7,245 bases of DNA from Burkholderiales bacterium (GTDB taxonomy: Bacteria; Pseudomonadota; Gammaproteobacteria; Burkholderiales; SG8-41), in contig SYEN01000208.1 of the NCBI GenBank assembly GCA_005800795.1, forward strand, positions 1 through 7,245, in the 5' to 3' direction. This document shows, one piece after another, positions 6,716 to 7,245 of this stretch (position 1 is its first letter; each line of letters begins with the position of its first letter). Made by a program: the position numbers and the translations under genes. A model generated the notes under the pieces. The model was not told the DNA's origin. It saw only the letters and a program-made list of their open reading frames with translations, and ran no database searches.

Positions 6716-6739
6716 GGGTTTTTGGAGCGGCTACATGTT

Positions 6740-6768
6740 TATTTAGCGAGGACTCATTCAGCTTTCAA
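6740..6768 (-). promoter_or_regulatory. Weak candidate promoter of the zinc-ribbon gene
   Basis: On the minus strand a TTGAAA -35-like element (6768-6763) stands 17 bases before TAAATA (6745-6740). The matches are 4-5/6 and 3/6. Transcription would start near 6733, about 18 bases before the ATG at 6715. The -35 is the gene-proximal unit of the heptamer tandem repeat, so copies at other phases also exist. The match is weak and judged by eye. Confidence 0.22.
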
Positions 6769-6783
6769 CTTTCAACTTTCAAT
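6763..6783. repeat. Tandem heptamer, three copies
   Basis: TTTCAAC occurs at 6763-6769 and 6770-6776, followed by an imperfect third copy, TTTCAAT, at 6777-6783. On the minus strand this reads as (GTTGAAA)n just upstream of the zinc-ribbon gene. It could be a slippage-prone short tandem repeat that changes promoter spacing, or a chance low-complexity run. Confidence 0.6.
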
Positions 6784-6807
6784 TTCATAACGCGCAAAAC
6801 TAACCTT

Positions 6808-6886
6808 GTCATTCCCGCGCAGGCGGGAATCCATAACACTGTGCCATCTGGCACTCCCTATGGATTCCCGCCTGCGCGGGAATGAC
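6808..6886. repeat. REP doublet / REPIN-like inverted repeat
   Basis: Two perfectly complementary 28-bp arms (6808-6835 and 6859-6886) flank a 23-base centre. With one mismatch the symmetry extends to 6804-6890. Each arm is itself a hairpin: ATTCCCGC, a 4-base loop (GCAG or CTGC), then GCGGGAAT (6811-6830 and 6864-6883). The centre has its own 5-bp hairpin, GTGCC-ATCT-GGCAC (6841-6854). Chance translations give VIPAQAGI on the plus strand and SFPRRRES ... DSRLRGND on the minus strand. These are familiar from a GTCATTCCCGCG-type dispersed repeat found in very many proteobacterial genomes. REP elements of this form are thought to be moved by RAYT transposases; none is encoded here. It lies between the FBPase 3' end and the zinc-ribbon gene. 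A T6 run (6895-6900) follows on the plus strand only, so it might also attenuate transcription. Confidence 0.88.
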
Positions 6887-6969
6887 ATGGAAAGTTTTTT
6901 TCGTCTGGCACTACAAGTCGGGGTCTTCACCGTCACGACGAACAATTCGACCAGCAAATCAGAAATTCT

Positions 6970-7245
6970 TTAGGCCTGACTTTCCTTGTAATACCGCCCC
7001 ACCAACTCCACCTCGTTCTTCGAACCCAGAATCACACCCTGCCGCTGATGCAATTTACCGGGCTGCACATCCAGGATGCGCTGCGGACCATTGATGGCGG
7101 CGCCGCCCGCCTGCTCGACAATGAACGACATCGGGTTTGCTTCATACAGCAGCCGCAGCCGCCCGCCGGTGTGCTTGGCATCCACCGGGTACATGAAAAT
7201 GCCGCCGCGCGAGATGATGCGAAACACATCCGCCACCATCGACGC
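6970..7245 (-). CDS. fbp: Class I fructose-1,6-bisphosphatase, C-terminal part
   Basis: Only the last 91 codons plus the TAA stop are inside the window; the reading frame is open to the right edge, where ASMVADVFR begins the visible part. The family blocks are plain: MVADVFRII, GGIFMYPVD, LRLLYEANPMSFIVEQAGGAA and ILDVQPGKLHQRQGVILGSKNEVE. The Glu of LLYE corresponds to a metal-ligand Glu (Glu280 in mammalian numbering). The enzyme hydrolyses fructose 1,6-bisphosphate to fructose 6-phosphate in gluconeogenesis or the Calvin cycle, in the cytosol. The residue two before LRLLYE's second Arg, a Lys (274) in mammalian and E. coli enzymes, is Arg here (codon 7159-7161), a conservative change. The gene ends 254 bases before the next minus-strand gene and is separated from it by the REP doublet, so it is probably an independent transcript. 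Confidence 0.95.
   Translation of the reverse strand, partial: ASMVADVFRIISRGGIFMYPVDAKHTGGRLRLLYEANPMSFIVEQAGGAAINGPQRILDVQPGKLHQRQGVILGSKNEVELVGRYYKESQA

Noticed and set aside
6808..6900. Intrinsic terminator at the dyad followed by T6
   Set aside because: The T-run follows on the plus strand, where no gene ends, and starts 8 bases after the stem; the repeat identity explains the stem better.
6628..6957. Two short frames (plus and minus) across the dyad repeat
   Set aside because: VIPAQAGI and SFPRRRES/DSRLRGND are well-known chance translations of this dispersed repeat.

Overview
The window looks like a chromosomal segment from a Gram-negative proteobacterium, most likely beta- or possibly gammaproteobacterial. 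The reasons are an outer-membrane beta-barrel protein with a C-terminal phenylalanine, a Tat-exported and a Sec-exported periplasmic protein, a YfaY-type CinA protein, a class I fructose-1,6-bisphosphatase, and a copy of the very common proteobacterial dyad repeat whose chance translations read VIPAQAGI and SFPRRRES/DSRLRGND. I cannot name the genus.

Layout from left to right. Positions 1-406 are AT-rich with no convincing gene; an isolated CRISPR-repeat-like stretch lies at about 201-237. At 407-1225 (minus) is an outer-membrane beta-barrel protein. It is divergent from a glutathione S-transferase-like gene (1362-1952, plus), and the short gap between them holds candidate promoters in both directions. 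A small 64-residue protein of unknown function follows at 1990-2184 (minus), convergent with the GST gene.

The minus strand then carries two likely operons. The first, transcribed from 3987 down to 2272, is a Tat-exported metallo-beta-lactamase-fold hydrolase followed after only 6 bases by a SCO1/SenC copper chaperone; both products should act in the periplasm. The second, from 6715 down to 4181, is a zinc-ribbon protein with a long acidic Ala/Gly-rich tail, whose stop codon directly abuts the first possible ATG of a CinA/YfaY-type protein. The C-terminal amidase-like domain of that CinA protein has lost its signature motifs.

The 254-base gap at 6716-6969 holds a tandem heptamer and a perfect 28-bp inverted repeat made of two smaller hairpins (a REP doublet/REPIN-like element). 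The window ends inside the 3' end of a class I fructose-1,6-bisphosphatase gene (minus).

Most of this is ordinary housekeeping and envelope content, and I did not find a clear new defence or mobile system. The points most worth a second look are the zinc-ribbon/acidic-tail protein, the degenerate CinA amidase domain, the composite dyad repeat and the lone CRISPR-repeat-like sequence.
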